Shown one piece after another: positions 26,000 to 33,387 of a stretch of 33,387 nt of DNA. Within the stretch, counting starts at the first letter, position 1. Each line of letters opens with the position of its first letter. The notes under the pieces are model-generated. The model was not told the origin of the DNA, did no database searches, and was given only the letters and a program-made list of their open reading frames with translations. The stretch covers positions 235,246 to 268,632 of the forward strand of contig CACEHM010000002.1 in the NCBI GenBank assembly GCA_902559355.1. The letters run 5' to 3'. The translations under genes and the position numbers were made by a program. Origin of the DNA: an uncultured Gammaproteobacteria bacterium. Lineage in GTDB: Bacteria > Pseudomonadota > Gammaproteobacteria > GCA-002705445 > GCA-002716945.

Positions 26000-28585
26000 A
26001 TGTCAGAAAAATCAGAAATAACTATAAATAATAATAACTTCGATGTTTTTAATATAAATAAATACCAAATAAATCACTTACCATATTCTCTAAGGGTTTT
26101 AATGGAAAACTATTTAAGAAATGAATCTGATAATAACAAGTTTGACTCTATTATAGAAAAATTTACAAAATGGAATGGGAGCGCTGATGCTAATACCGAA
26201 CTAACTTTTTATCCTAGTAGAGTTATTATGCAAGATTTTACAGGTGTACCTGCAGTAGTTGACTTAGCGTCAATGAGAGATGCAATGACATCCCTAGATG
26301 AAAGTAAAGCTGATGCAGTCAACCCACAGTGCCAAACTGACTTAGTAATAGATCATTCAGTCATGGTTGATCACTTTGGCACCTCTGAATCTAAAGATCT
26401 TAATACCAAGCTTGAATATGAAAGAAATACGGAAAGATATAAACTCTTAAAATGGGGTCAGCAAGCATTCAAAAATCTAAGAATTGTTCCACCTAATAAC
26501 GGAATTATCCATCAGATCAACATTGAATATATTGCTAGGGTAATATATGAAAAAGAGGGACAACTTTATCCTGACACAGTGGTCGGGACTGATTCACACA
26601 CGACAATGGTCAATGGTCTCGGTGTTCTTGGATGGGGAGTTGGAGGGATTGAAGCTGAAGCTGCTATGTTAGGACAACCTATTCCTATGTTACTTCCTGA
26701 AGTAATTGGTTTTGAATTGACCGGTAAACTTGGTCAAACAACCACGGCAACAGATCTTGTACTCACAATTGTACAGATGCTTAGAGAAAAAAATGTTGTT
26801 GGTAAATTTGTTGAATTTTATGGCTCAGGACTAGATAACTTGAGTATAGCTGACAGATGTACAATCTCAAACATGGCTCCTGAGTATGGTGCTACTTGTG
26901 GATTTTTCCCAGTAGATGCTTTAACAATCGATTATTTGAAAATGACTGGCAAAGATGAAGATCATCTTGCAGTCGTAGAACAATATAGTAAGACGTGCGG
27001 ATTTTTTAGAGATGATAGTCAAGATATTAAATATACAGGCTCATTATCTTTAGATATGGGAGATGTTGAGGCTTGTCTTTCAGGTCCTAAACGACCACAA
27101 GATAGAGTTCTTCTCTCTGATGTTAAAGATGTATCTGAAAGAGAGATAAAGAAATTAAAAAAATCGCCCAGTTCAGATGGTGTAATTAATGACGGCAACA
27201 TTCTTATTGCTGCTATAACAAGTTGTACTAATACATCAAATCCAAGTGTAATTTTGGGAGCTGGTTTGCTAGCAAAACGGGCAGTAGATAAAGGACTGGC
27301 TACGAAAGAATGGGTCAAGACATCACTCGCTCCAGGCTCTAGAGTTGTAGAAAACTATTTGAAAAAAGCAAATCTTTTAGATTCTCTTAATAAGTTAGGT
27401 TTTAATATTGTTGGTTATGGGTGTACGACATGTATAGGAAATTCTGGACCACTCGATAATGAATATGTAAAACAAATTAATGATAGAGATCTTGTTGTGA
27501 GCTCCATACTTTCTGGAAACAGAAACTTTGAGGGAAGAATTCATCCAGAAATTAAGATGAATTTCCTTGCAAGTCCAATGCTAGTTGTAGCCTATTCACT
27601 TGTAGGAAAAATTAATGTTGATATAAATACTATCTCTTTAGGAAAAGACTCAAATGGTAATGATGTCTATTTAAAAGATATTTGGCCAAGTAATGATGAA
27701 ATTAATGAAGTTATGACTAAAACTATTGATGGAGAAATGTTTAACCAGTCATACAAAAACCTTTTTGAAGGTGATAGTAATTGGATGTCTATTCCAACTT
27801 CTGACTCTGATAGATTTGATTGGGATGAAGAATCTACATATATTCAACCATCTCCATTTTTTGGTAAAGGAAAAGATGATCAAGAAAAATTACCTGCAAT
27901 TGAAAATGCTTATCCACTCGTTATTTTGGGAGATAGTGTCACTACAGATCATATTTCACCTGCAGGATCTTTTAAGGATACAACTCCAGCCGGTAAACAT
28001 TTGATTGATAATTCTGTGAATATTAAAGATTTTAATTCGTATGGATCCAGAAGAGGTAATTTCAAGATTATGCAAAGGGGCACTTTTGCGAATATCCGTT
28101 TATCAAATAAACTTGTTCCAGAGAAAACAGGTGGGTTCACAAAACTTTTGCCTGAAGGTAAAGAGATGTCAATTTATGATGCAGCTCAAGAATATAAGAA
28201 AAGCGACACTAACCTAATAATATTTGCTGGTAAAGATTATGGGTGTGGATCATCACGAGATTGGGCAGCAAAAGGCACTAAGTTGCTTGGTGTGAAGGCA
28301 GTCATTGCTGAGAGTTTTGAACGAATTCATAGGTCAAATTTGGTAGGGATGGGAATTATGCCTCTTCAATTTAATAATGATGACAGCTTTGAAGCGCTTG
28401 GATTGAGTATGAATTCTTCCTTTGATATTGCAGAGATTAAGAAGGATGCAGATACCGTTACAATTACAGAAAAAGGAACGGGTAAATCTTTTGAAGCTAA
28501 AGTTAGAATTGATACAGCAAAAGAATGGGAATATTTCGTTAGTGACGGAATACTAAACTATGTCCTTAAAAAACTTGCCAACTAA
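26000..28585 (+). CDS. acnA: Aconitate hydratase A
   Basis: [4Fe-4S] enzyme converting citrate to isocitrate through cis-aconitate. The cluster ligands are C409 (ITSCTNTSNPS), C475 and C478 (GYGCTTCIGNSGPL). Other AcnA/IRP-type regions are VPAVVDLASMRDA, VGTDSHTTMVNGLGVLGWGVGG in part, and the swivel domain with DSVTTDHISPAGSF, the SYGSRRGNF segment and FAGKDYGCGSSRDWAAKG in part. Length 861 residues is slightly short of E. coli AcnA (891). A GGGAAAAGGAA stretch before the ATG gives a good ribosome binding site. It has its own 66-base upstream region. Its stop overlaps that of hflD (CTAA). Isocitrate lyase and isocitrate dehydrogenase, which use its product, are encoded 2 kb away. Confidence 0.97.
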   Translation: MSEKSEITINNNNFDVFNINKYQINHLPYSLRVLMENYLRNESDNNKFDSIIEKFTKWNGSADANTELTFYPSRVIMQDFTGVPAVVDLASMRDAMTSLDESKADAVNPQCQTDLVIDHSVMVDHFGTSESKDLNTKLEYERNTERYKLLKWGQQAFKNLRIVPPNNGIIHQINIEYIARVIYEKEGQLYPDTVVGTDSHTTMVNGLGVLGWGVGGIEAEAAMLGQPIPMLLPEVIGFELTGKLGQTTTATDLVLTIVQMLREKNVVGKFVEFYGSGLDNLSIADRCTISNMAPEYGATCGFFPVDALTIDYLKMTGKDEDHLAVVEQYSKTCGFFRDDSQDIKYTGSLSLDMGDVEACLSGPKRPQDRVLLSDVKDVSEREIKKLKKSPSSDGVINDGNILIAAITSCTNTSNPSVILGAGLLAKRAVDKGLATKEWVKTSLAPGSRVVENYLKKANLLDSLNKLGFNIVGYGCTTCIGNSGPLDNEYVKQINDRDLVVSSILSGNRNFEGRIHPEIKMNFLASPMLVVAYSLVGKINVDINTISLGKDSNGNDVYLKDIWPSNDEINEVMTKTIDGEMFNQSYKNLFEGDSNWMSIPTSDSDRFDWDEESTYIQPSPFFGKGKDDQEKLPAIENAYPLVILGDSVTTDHISPAGSFKDTTPAGKHLIDNSVNIKDFNSYGSRRGNFKIMQRGTFANIRLSNKLVPEKTGGFTKLLPEGKEMSIYDAAQEYKKSDTNLIIFAGKDYGCGSSRDWAAKGTKLLGVKAVIAESFERIHRSNLVGMGIMPLQFNNDDSFEALGLSMNSSFDIAEIKKDADTVTITEKGTGKSFEAKVRIDTAKEWEYFVSDGILNYVLKKLAN

Positions 28586-29190
28586 ACTGTAAGAGCTATT
28601 TCTGCTATCTTCTTTTTGAAGAGGAAGATTCTAAATTTAGTACCACCTGATTGTTGCCATAAAATGTATGATCTAATTGCAGACAAAAGTAAGGCTCTTA
28701 TCATCGAAGCATTTTTATTATCTGTAAGATATTTATTGTCACCATTTACTATAATTCTAGGATTGATTTTACTGATTGTTCTTAAATAAAGATTTGATAA
28801 AAATTCAGCGTGTTCATGCAAATTATCTTCGGTCACATTTTTTGCATGATTAGATAATTCATCTCGTAAATTAGAAATAATTTCATTTTTTTTATTCATA
28901 TTTCTTACTAATATATTTATTGCTTCAAAATATCTTGTTACTTCTGCATCTCTTGAAAATGCATCTCCTACTAATTGTTTCCTCAAGAAATCTAAACCAG
29001 TATTGAGACGTTTAAGATTAATATAAATATCTTCAATTTCATCAGATGTAGTTTGATATACGCTGTATATAAGAGGATGAATAATTTTATTATTAATTTT
29101 TCCTTCCCACGCTATCTTTTTAATTTCAGCACTTGCCTGATAGATTGCTCCGAGCGATATTACTTCATTTCTTAGTTCTGGTTTAAACAT
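28582..29190 (-). CDS. hflD: HflD family protein (DUF489)
   Basis: Peripheral inner-membrane protein; in E. coli HflD interacts with phage lambda CII and affects its stability, and its general role is unclear. The alpha-helical sequence matches from LGAIYQASAEIKKIAWEGK through LNTGLDFLRKQL, the YLRTISKINPRIIVNGD region and the C-terminal RALLLSAIRSYILWQQSGGTK, in pieces ALLLSAIRSYILWQQSGG. I chose the ATG at 29190 (202 residues) because the added N-terminus from 29220 has no family counterpart; it overlaps mnmA by 19 bases either way. The mnmA-hflD pair, often followed by purB, is typical of gammaproteobacteria; here purB lies 6 kb away. Confidence 0.9.
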   Translation of the reverse strand: MFKPELRNEVISLGAIYQASAEIKKIAWEGKINNKIIHPLIYSVYQTTSDEIEDIYINLKRLNTGLDFLRKQLVGDAFSRDAEVTRYFEAINILVRNMNKKNEIISNLRDELSNHAKNVTEDNLHEHAEFLSNLYLRTISKINPRIIVNGDNKYLTDNKNASMIRALLLSAIRSYILWQQSGGTKFRIFLFKKKIAEIALTV

Positions 29191-30260
29191 TTTGAAATAA
29201 CTGTCCCTCCACCTATACATTGTGTACCTATATATAATACTGCAGCTTGACCCTGAGCAATACCTCTTTCATTTTCTTTTAATGTTAAAATGTATTTATT
29301 ATTTTTGATATTCAAAACACAGTCTCTAAGTTCACCACCATGACGGAATCTAGCTTTAACTTTTTCTCTATCTGATATTTCATTTATAGCATTAAATTGA
29401 TCCAACTCAATTTCTCCTGTGTAATAAAGATGTGTCTGATCTTGGCTGACTATAAGTGAATTTTTATTTATATTTTTATCAATGACGTACCATGGAGAAT
29501 CTAAACTATCTTTTGTCCCTCCAATATCAATACCTTTCCTCTGTCCTATAGTATATTTGCTTAAACCTTTATGAATACCTATTATCCTGTCGTTATCATA
29601 ATTAATTATTGGTCCTTTGATCGGCTCTACGTAACTGTCTATAAATGTCGAAAACTTTCTTTTTCCAATAAAACATATCCCCATACTTTCTTTTTTTCTC
29701 TCTAGTCCTAATCCTAAGTCTACTGCAATTTTTTTTACATCATCTTTTTTTAGTTCCTCAAGAGGAAATATTGTATTCTTCAAAATCTTCTTGTCCATTG
29801 TATATAAAAAATAAGTTTGGTCTTTAACTTTATCTTTAGGTGAGTGTAGTTCAGCATATTCATTATTAATTTTTTTTGCATAATGTCCTGTAGCAATTAA
29901 ATCAAAACCTTGGGACATTGCATATTTATAAAATTGATTGAATTTAATTTCTTTATTGCAAAAAACATCTGGATTAGGGGTGAAGCCTTTTTTTAAATCA
30001 TTGATAAAAATTTCAAATACATTAGTCCAATATTCATCTGAGAAATTAATTAGATTTAGCTTTATATTAAGAAGCTTACATACTCTTTTTGCATCCTCGT
30101 AGTCTTCTTTTGAATTACATTCATCCTGATCATCCTCTTCCCAATTTTTCATAAATATACCCTCTACATCATATTTATCCTGAGAAAGCAGGTATGCAGC
30201 TACAGATGAATCAACTCCACCTGACATGCCTATAGCAACTCTTTGCTTTGATTTAGTCAT
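29172..30260 (-). CDS. mnmA: tRNA-specific 2-thiouridylase MnmA
   Basis: Adds sulfur to U34 of tRNA-Lys, -Glu and -Gln during mnm5s2U synthesis. The PP-loop SGGVDSS is at residues 13-19, the two catalytic cysteines are C101 (NPDVFCNKEIKF) and C196 (GICFIGKRKF). Between them ATGHYA and DQTYFLYTM follow the family. The central domain contains the YTIGQRKGIDIGG segment and the C-terminal beta-barrel ends with GGTVISK. Length 362 residues is normal. hflD overlaps its end. A promoter with TATAAT lies just upstream, in the gap shared with the divergent aceA. Confidence 0.97.
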   Translation of the reverse strand: MTKSKQRVAIGMSGGVDSSVAAYLLSQDKYDVEGIFMKNWEEDDQDECNSKEDYEDAKRVCKLLNIKLNLINFSDEYWTNVFEIFINDLKKGFTPNPDVFCNKEIKFNQFYKYAMSQGFDLIATGHYAKKINNEYAELHSPKDKVKDQTYFLYTMDKKILKNTIFPLEELKKDDVKKIAVDLGLGLERKKESMGICFIGKRKFSTFIDSYVEPIKGPIINYDNDRIIGIHKGLSKYTIGQRKGIDIGGTKDSLDSPWYVIDKNINKNSLIVSQDQTHLYYTGEIELDQFNAINEISDREKVKARFRHGGELRDCVLNIKNNKYILTLKENERGIAQGQAAVLYIGTQCIGGGTVISKCLNQN

Positions 30261-30280
30261 ATATTCTCTTTTTAGTGCAC

Positions 30281-30309
30281 ATTATAATTGAATATCCAAA
30301 TCATGATAA
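30281..30309 (-). promoter_or_regulatory. Candidate promoter for mnmA-hflD
   Basis: On the minus strand TTATCA (30309-30304), 17-base spacer, TATAAT (30286-30281), with transcription starting about 14 bases before the mnmA ATG. The plus strand also reads TATAAT at 30283-30288, so ATTATAAT (30281-30288) could open in both directions. Confidence 0.5.
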
Positions 30310-30318
30310 TAATTAGGC

Positions 30319-30336
30319 TATTTGATTTGTCAAATA
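30319..30336. repeat. Perfect inverted repeat upstream of aceA, candidate operator
   Basis: TATTTGA (30319-30325), TTTG, TCAAATA (30330-30336). The right arm overlaps the proposed aceA -35, so a bound dimeric regulator would block it. It resembles, but does not match, an FNR box (TTGAT-N4-ATCAA); here TTGA and TCAA are two bases too close. Confidence 0.45.
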
Positions 30337-30355
30337 ATCTTACAAGTAGTATCAT
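30327..30355 (+). promoter_or_regulatory. Candidate promoter for aceA-icd
   Basis: TTGTCA (30327-30332, five of six), 17-base spacer, TATCAT (30350-30355, five of six). Transcription would start near 30362. This is the best full sigma-70 match noted in the window. Confidence 0.55.
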
Positions 30356-30389
30356 CTAGCCAATTATTTTTATGACTAATGAGGTAATG

Positions 30390-31670
30390 ATGAACAAAAT
30401 GAAATCTGCAGCAGATATTCAAAAAGAGTGGGATAGTAATCCTAGATGGAAAAATGTTAAACGTGACTACACAGCGGAGGAAGTCGCTAAATTAAGTGGA
30501 AGTGTAAATATTGAGTACAGTCTTGCTAAACAAGGAGCTGAAAAGCTTTGGAACGAAATAAATAACAGTGATTTTGTAAATGCACTAGGGGCATTGACAG
30601 GAAATCAAGCTATGCAACAAGCTAAAGCTGGTCTAAGAGCAGTATATTTATCTGGTTGGCAAGTTGCTGGCGATGCAAATACTGGCATGCAAATGTATCC
30701 AGATCAATCATTATACCCTGTGGACAGCGTCCCATCAGTCGTAAAACGTATTAATAACTCACTAAGGAGAGCAGATCAACTTAATATTGCGGAAGGTAAT
30801 GATCCAGTAGACTACATGCTACCTATTGTAGCTGATGCGGAAGCAGGATTTGGTGGAGTACTAAATGCTCATGAACTTATGAAGGCTATGATTGAAGCAG
30901 GTGCTGCCGGTGTACATTTTGAAGATCAATTAGCATCTGCAAAAAAATGCGGCCACATGGGCGGGAAAGTACTTGTACCTACTCAAGAAGCCGTTCAAAA
31001 GCTTGCTGCAGCTAGGTTGGCAGCAGATATATACGGAACACCTACTGTCCTATTAGCACGTACAGATGCTGAAGCGGCCAACTTGCTTACAAGTGATGTA
31101 GATGAGAGAGATAGAGAATTTACTACTGGCGAGAGGACAGCAGAGGGGTTTTATCGAGTAAAAAATGGTATTGATCAAGCAATATCTAGAGGTTTAGCAT
31201 ATGCACCATATGCTGATTTAGTCTGGTGCGAGACAGGAGTTCCTGATCTTGATTTTGCTAAAAAGTTTGCTGACGCATTGAAAAAAGAGCATCCTGAACA
31301 ATTACTAGCATACAACTGCTCACCTTCTTTTAATTGGAAGAAAAACCTTGATGATGCACAAATTGCTAAATTCCAAAAAGAATTAGGCGCAATGGGTTAT
31401 AAATTCCAGTTCATCACGTTAGCTGGTTTCCATGCATTAAACTACAGTATGTTTGAGCTTTCTAAAGGTTACAATGCAGAGCAAATGACAGCATATGTCA
31501 GACTGCAAGAAGCTGAGTTTGCTGCTGAAAAAGATGGCTATACAGCTACTAAACATCAAAGAGAAGTTGGAACTGGTTACTTTGACTCAGTTACACAAGT
31601 AATCACAGGTGGATCATCATCAGTAACTGCATTAACTGGCTCAACAGAAGAAGAGCAATTTGATAAGTAA
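30390..31670 (+). CDS. aceA: Isocitrate lyase
   Basis: Splits isocitrate into glyoxylate and succinate, the entry to the glyoxylate shunt, which allows growth on acetate or fatty acids. The catalytic loop KKCGHMGGK (about residues 185-193) contains the active cysteine. [26 protein letters not shown] is conserved (in part [11 protein letters not shown]), as are [10 protein letters not shown] and [12 protein letters not shown] set the start at ATG 30390: GAGG at 30381-30384 lies five bases upstream, and the resulting N-terminus ([14 protein letters not shown]) matches E. coli in length. In-frame ATGs at 30372 and 30387 are alternatives. Length 426 residues. icd follows after 13 bases, so both sides of the isocitrate branch point are on one message. 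Malate synthase (aceB) is not in the window. Confidence 0.97.
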   Translation: MNKMKSAADIQKEWDSNPRWKNVKRDYTAEEVAKLSGSVNIEYSLAKQGAEKLWNEINNSDFVNALGALTGNQAMQQAKAGLRAVYLSGWQVAGDANTGMQMYPDQSLYPVDSVPSVVKRINNSLRRADQLNIAEGNDPVDYMLPIVADAEAGFGGVLNAHELMKAMIEAGAAGVHFEDQLASAKKCGHMGGKVLVPTQEAVQKLAAARLAADIYGTPTVLLARTDAEAANLLTSDVDERDREFTTGERTAEGFYRVKNGIDQAISRGLAYAPYADLVWCETGVPDLDFAKKFADALKKEHPEQLLAYNCSPSFNWKKNLDDAQIAKFQKELGAMGYKFQFITLAGFHALNYSMFELSKGYNAEQMTAYVRLQEAEFAAEKDGYTATKHQREVGTGYFDSVTQVITGGSSSVTALTGSTEEEQFDK

Positions 31671-31683
31671 AGGAGTCTATTGA

Positions 31684-33000
31684 TTGAAGCTTAACATTCC
31701 ATCGGACGGAACCAAGATTGGGCATGACGGCGAGAACCTTGTTGTGCCTAATAATCCTATAATCCCATACATCATAGGAGATGGAATTGGGATAGACGTA
31801 ACTCCGGTCATGAAGCGTGTATTGGACTATGCAGTCAATAAAGCATATGGTAATTCCAGAGAAATCAAGTGGTTAGAACTATATGCTGGTTCCAATTCTG
31901 AGGACTTATACGGATCCATATTGCCAGAAGATACAATAGAGGCCATGAAAGAGTATAGGATTTCAATCAAGGGTCCGCTCACTACACCTATTGGAAAAGG
32001 CCATAAATCTATAAATGTTAGGATTAGACAGAAATTAGATTTATTTGCATGCGTTAGGCCTATTAAATATTTCCCTGGAACTAGCACACCTATGGCCGAA
32101 TCAGGCCTTACAGATATGGTGGTGTTTAGGGAAAATACAGAGGATTTATATTCTGGTATAGAATGGGAGCCAAATTCCCCTGGGGCTAAAAGAATTATAG
32201 ATTTTATAAATAAAGAGCTAGGTCGTTCACCATTTAGATTTGAAAATAACTGTGGGATTGGTATTAAACCAGTATCTGAAGAGGGTACTAAAAGACTTAT
32301 AAGGATGGCAATAGATTATTCATTGGCAATGAATAAGTCTAGTATCACCATTGTACATAAAGGAAACATCATGAAGTATACAGAAGGTGCTTTTCGTGAT
32401 TGGGCATATGATGTTGTTACAAATGAATATAACGGAATAATCCAAAAGGATAATACGTATATTATCGAGAATTCTGAATTTAACTCAGAAATAATAGTCA
32501 AAGACTGTATTGCTGATAATTTTCTCCAACAAATTATTCTAGCTCCTGAACAGCATGATGTAATTGCAACATTGAATCTTAATGGTGATTACATTTCTGA
32601 TGCACTAGCTGCACAGGTTGGAGGTATTGGGATGGCTCCTGGAGGTAATATAGGAGATGGCTGTGCTGTTTTTGAGGCAACTCATGGTTCTGCTGAGCCA
32701 TTTGCTGGTAAAAATAGAGTAAATCCTGGTTCTATTATTCTGTCAGGTGAAATGATGTTGAGATATCTTGGATGGACTGAAGCTGCAGACCTCGTCATTA
32801 AGGGTGTCAAAGGCGCTATTCAGAAGAAACAGCTAACTTATGACTTAGCAAGAGCTCGTGCAGGTAAGAGGTTAATAAGGGTTAAAACATCTGAAAAACA
32901 TAAAACTATTGATGTTAAGGAAGAAATAGCAAAATTAGTTCCTGGTGCAACGTTAGTGTCAACCAGCGGCTTCGGCGACGCAGTTATCAACAATCTTTAA
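31684..33000 (+). CDS. icd: Isocitrate dehydrogenase (NADP type)
   Basis: Oxidatively decarboxylates isocitrate to 2-oxoglutarate, competing with AceA. The E. coli-type sequence runs throughout: PIIPYIIGDGIGIDVTP, IKGPLTTPIG, the substrate-binding Ser in KSINVRIRQ (about residue 109, the residue phosphorylated by AceK in E. coli), MVVFRENTEDLYSGIEW, HKGNIMKYTEGAF, the NLNGDYISDALAAQVGGIG region and EATHGSAEPFAG. The start is TTG at 31684, supported by AAAGGAG eight bases upstream; no ATG fits. Length is 438 residues against 416 in E. coli, mainly because of about 25 extra residues near the C-terminus, between YDLARARAGKRL and FGDAVINNL. No aceK gene is in the window. Confidence 0.96.
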   Translation: MKLNIPSDGTKIGHDGENLVVPNNPIIPYIIGDGIGIDVTPVMKRVLDYAVNKAYGNSREIKWLELYAGSNSEDLYGSILPEDTIEAMKEYRISIKGPLTTPIGKGHKSINVRIRQKLDLFACVRPIKYFPGTSTPMAESGLTDMVVFRENTEDLYSGIEWEPNSPGAKRIIDFINKELGRSPFRFENNCGIGIKPVSEEGTKRLIRMAIDYSLAMNKSSITIVHKGNIMKYTEGAFRDWAYDVVTNEYNGIIQKDNTYIIENSEFNSEIIVKDCIADNFLQQIILAPEQHDVIATLNLNGDYISDALAAQVGGIGMAPGGNIGDGCAVFEATHGSAEPFAGKNRVNPGSIILSGEMMLRYLGWTEAADLVIKGVKGAIQKKQLTYDLARARAGKRLIRVKTSEKHKTIDVKEEIAKLVPGATLVSTSGFGDAVINNL

Positions 33001-33004
33001 TACT

Positions 33005-33223
33005 CTATTTATCTCTAAAAATAATCCGACCTTTGGATAAATCATAAGGGGTAAGTGCTACCATAACGCTATCTCCTCTGAGTATGCGTATATAGTGTTT
33101 TCTAATTTTTCCAGATATATGAGCTGTAACTACATGCCCATTTTCAAGTTCGACTCGAAACATTGTGTTAGGCAGAGTCTCTATGACTTTGCCCGGCATT
33201 TCAATCTGTTCTTTTTTTGTCAT
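33005..33223 (-). CDS. infA: Translation initiation factor IF-1
   Basis: 72-residue S1-type OB-fold protein that binds the ribosomal A site with IF-2 and IF-3. The core [20 protein letters not shown] and [10 protein letters not shown] are essentially invariant, ending in [16 protein letters not shown]. The ATG at 33223 gives the exact family length; the reading frame stays open further upstream to 33376, but that part is not IF-1-like. Its stop lies 4 bases from the icd stop. A short leader begins from an extended -10 about 20 bases upstream. Confidence 0.97.
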   Translation of the reverse strand: MTKKEQIEMPGKVIETLPNTMFRVELENGHVVTAHISGKIRKHYIRILRGDSVMVALTPYDLSKGRIIFRDK

Positions 33224-33242
33224 ATGTAATATATTGATGTGT

Positions 33243-33251
33243 ATTGTAGCA
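33243..33251 (-). promoter_or_regulatory. Extended -10 promoter for infA
   Basis: On the minus strand TGCTACAAT (33251-33243), an extended -10 with five of six hexamer bases. Transcription would start around 33236, giving infA a leader of about 13 bases. A plus-strand TATAAT lies at 33265-33270. No good -35 is visible. Confidence 0.42.
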
Positions 33252-33274
33252 AAATAATAAAATTTATAATACAA

Positions 33275-33387
33275 ATGTTTAGAACTGAAGAAAAAAAGAA
33301 AAAGAACGAGTTTAAGGAAATTAAATTCAATCATTTGATGTCTATTTATGAATTGAATTACCATAATTTTAAACAATTCTTAAATTT
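33275..33387 (+). CDS. Possible start of a DUF1249 (YqiB-like) gene, partial
   Basis: From ATG 33275 the frame stays open to the window end (37 codons). The first part is lysine-rich ([12 protein letters not shown]), and the end [19 protein letters not shown] resembles the start of DUF1249 proteins, where a short M-x-x-x-ELN-x-x-x-L pattern occurs. The true start may be the later ATG at 33338, because the plus-strand TATAAT (33265-33270) would begin the transcript almost at 33275. Divergent from infA. Weak evidence; the rest lies outside the window. Confidence 0.3.
   Translation, partial: MFRTEEKKKKNEFKEIKFNHLMSIYELNYHNFKQFLN

Noticed and set aside
27019-27318. 99-codon open frame antisense to acnA
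   Set aside because: Opposite-strand shadow of a conserved region with no recognisable domain.
27726-28004. 92-codon same-strand frame inside acnA
   Set aside because: Overlaps the conserved swivel-domain coding region in another frame and has no supporting context.
33224-33376. N-terminal extension of infA upstream of 33223
   Set aside because: IF-1 is 72 residues; the added part is low-complexity and AT-driven, and contains the likely infA promoter.

Overview
The window is about 33 kb of very AT-rich (roughly one-third GC by eye), tightly packed bacterial DNA. It holds 37 protein genes, counting one partial gene at each edge, and two tRNA genes. Gene content and order (DUF2065-hisZ-purA-rlmB-rpsF-rpsR-rplI-dnaB; thrS-infC-rpmI-rplT-pheS-pheT-ihfA-merR; hflD-mnmA) are those of a gammaproteobacterium. 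The base composition, overlapping genes, weak Shine-Dalgarno sequences and nearly absent spacers suggest a streamlined free-living, probably marine, lineage such as SAR86. That placement is inference; no rRNA gene is present.

Layout. 1-5474 (+): tail of a DUF2065 gene, hisZ-like, purA, rlmB, then uS6, bS18, bL9 and dnaB. 5479-5802 (-): 7Fe ferredoxin fdxA. 6001-7973 (+): tRNA-Asn and typA/bipA. 7968-9149 (-): an aspartate-type aminotransferase. 9219-11237 (+): uvrB. 11287-21242 (+): tRNA-Val, thrS, infC, rpmI, rplT, pheS, pheT, ihfA, a MerR-type regulator, a MGME1-like nuclease, prfB (with a programmed frameshift) and lysS, with almost no gaps. 21239-22820 (-): purB and a small unknown gene. 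22886-25933 (+): fumC followed by three small membrane-protein genes that look like an uncharacterised MotA/ExbB-ExbD type proton-channel module. 26000-28585 (+): acnA. 28582-30260 (-): mnmA and hflD. 30390-33000 (+): isocitrate lyase and isocitrate dehydrogenase. 33005-33223 (-): infA. The right edge may start a divergent gene.

Functionally the window combines translation and RNA maturation (five ribosomal proteins, IF1, IF3, RF2, three tRNA synthetases, RlmB, MnmA, TypA), purine synthesis (PurA, PurB), DNA replication and repair (DnaB, UvrB, IHF-alpha, nuclease) and a TCA/glyoxylate group (FumC, AcnA, AceA, Icd). No mobile element, CRISPR array, rRNA gene or phage region was seen, and no stretch over 300 bases lacks a gene.

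Most notable points: the three-gene membrane module behind fumC; a PheT lacking the N-terminal tRNA-binding OB domain; a prfB frameshift site with GTT instead of CTT as slip codon; an infC whose ribosome binding site points to an ATA start; a MGME1-like nuclease translationally coupled to prfB; all five convergent gene pairs meeting within a few bases; and overlapping opposed -10 elements between divergent genes.
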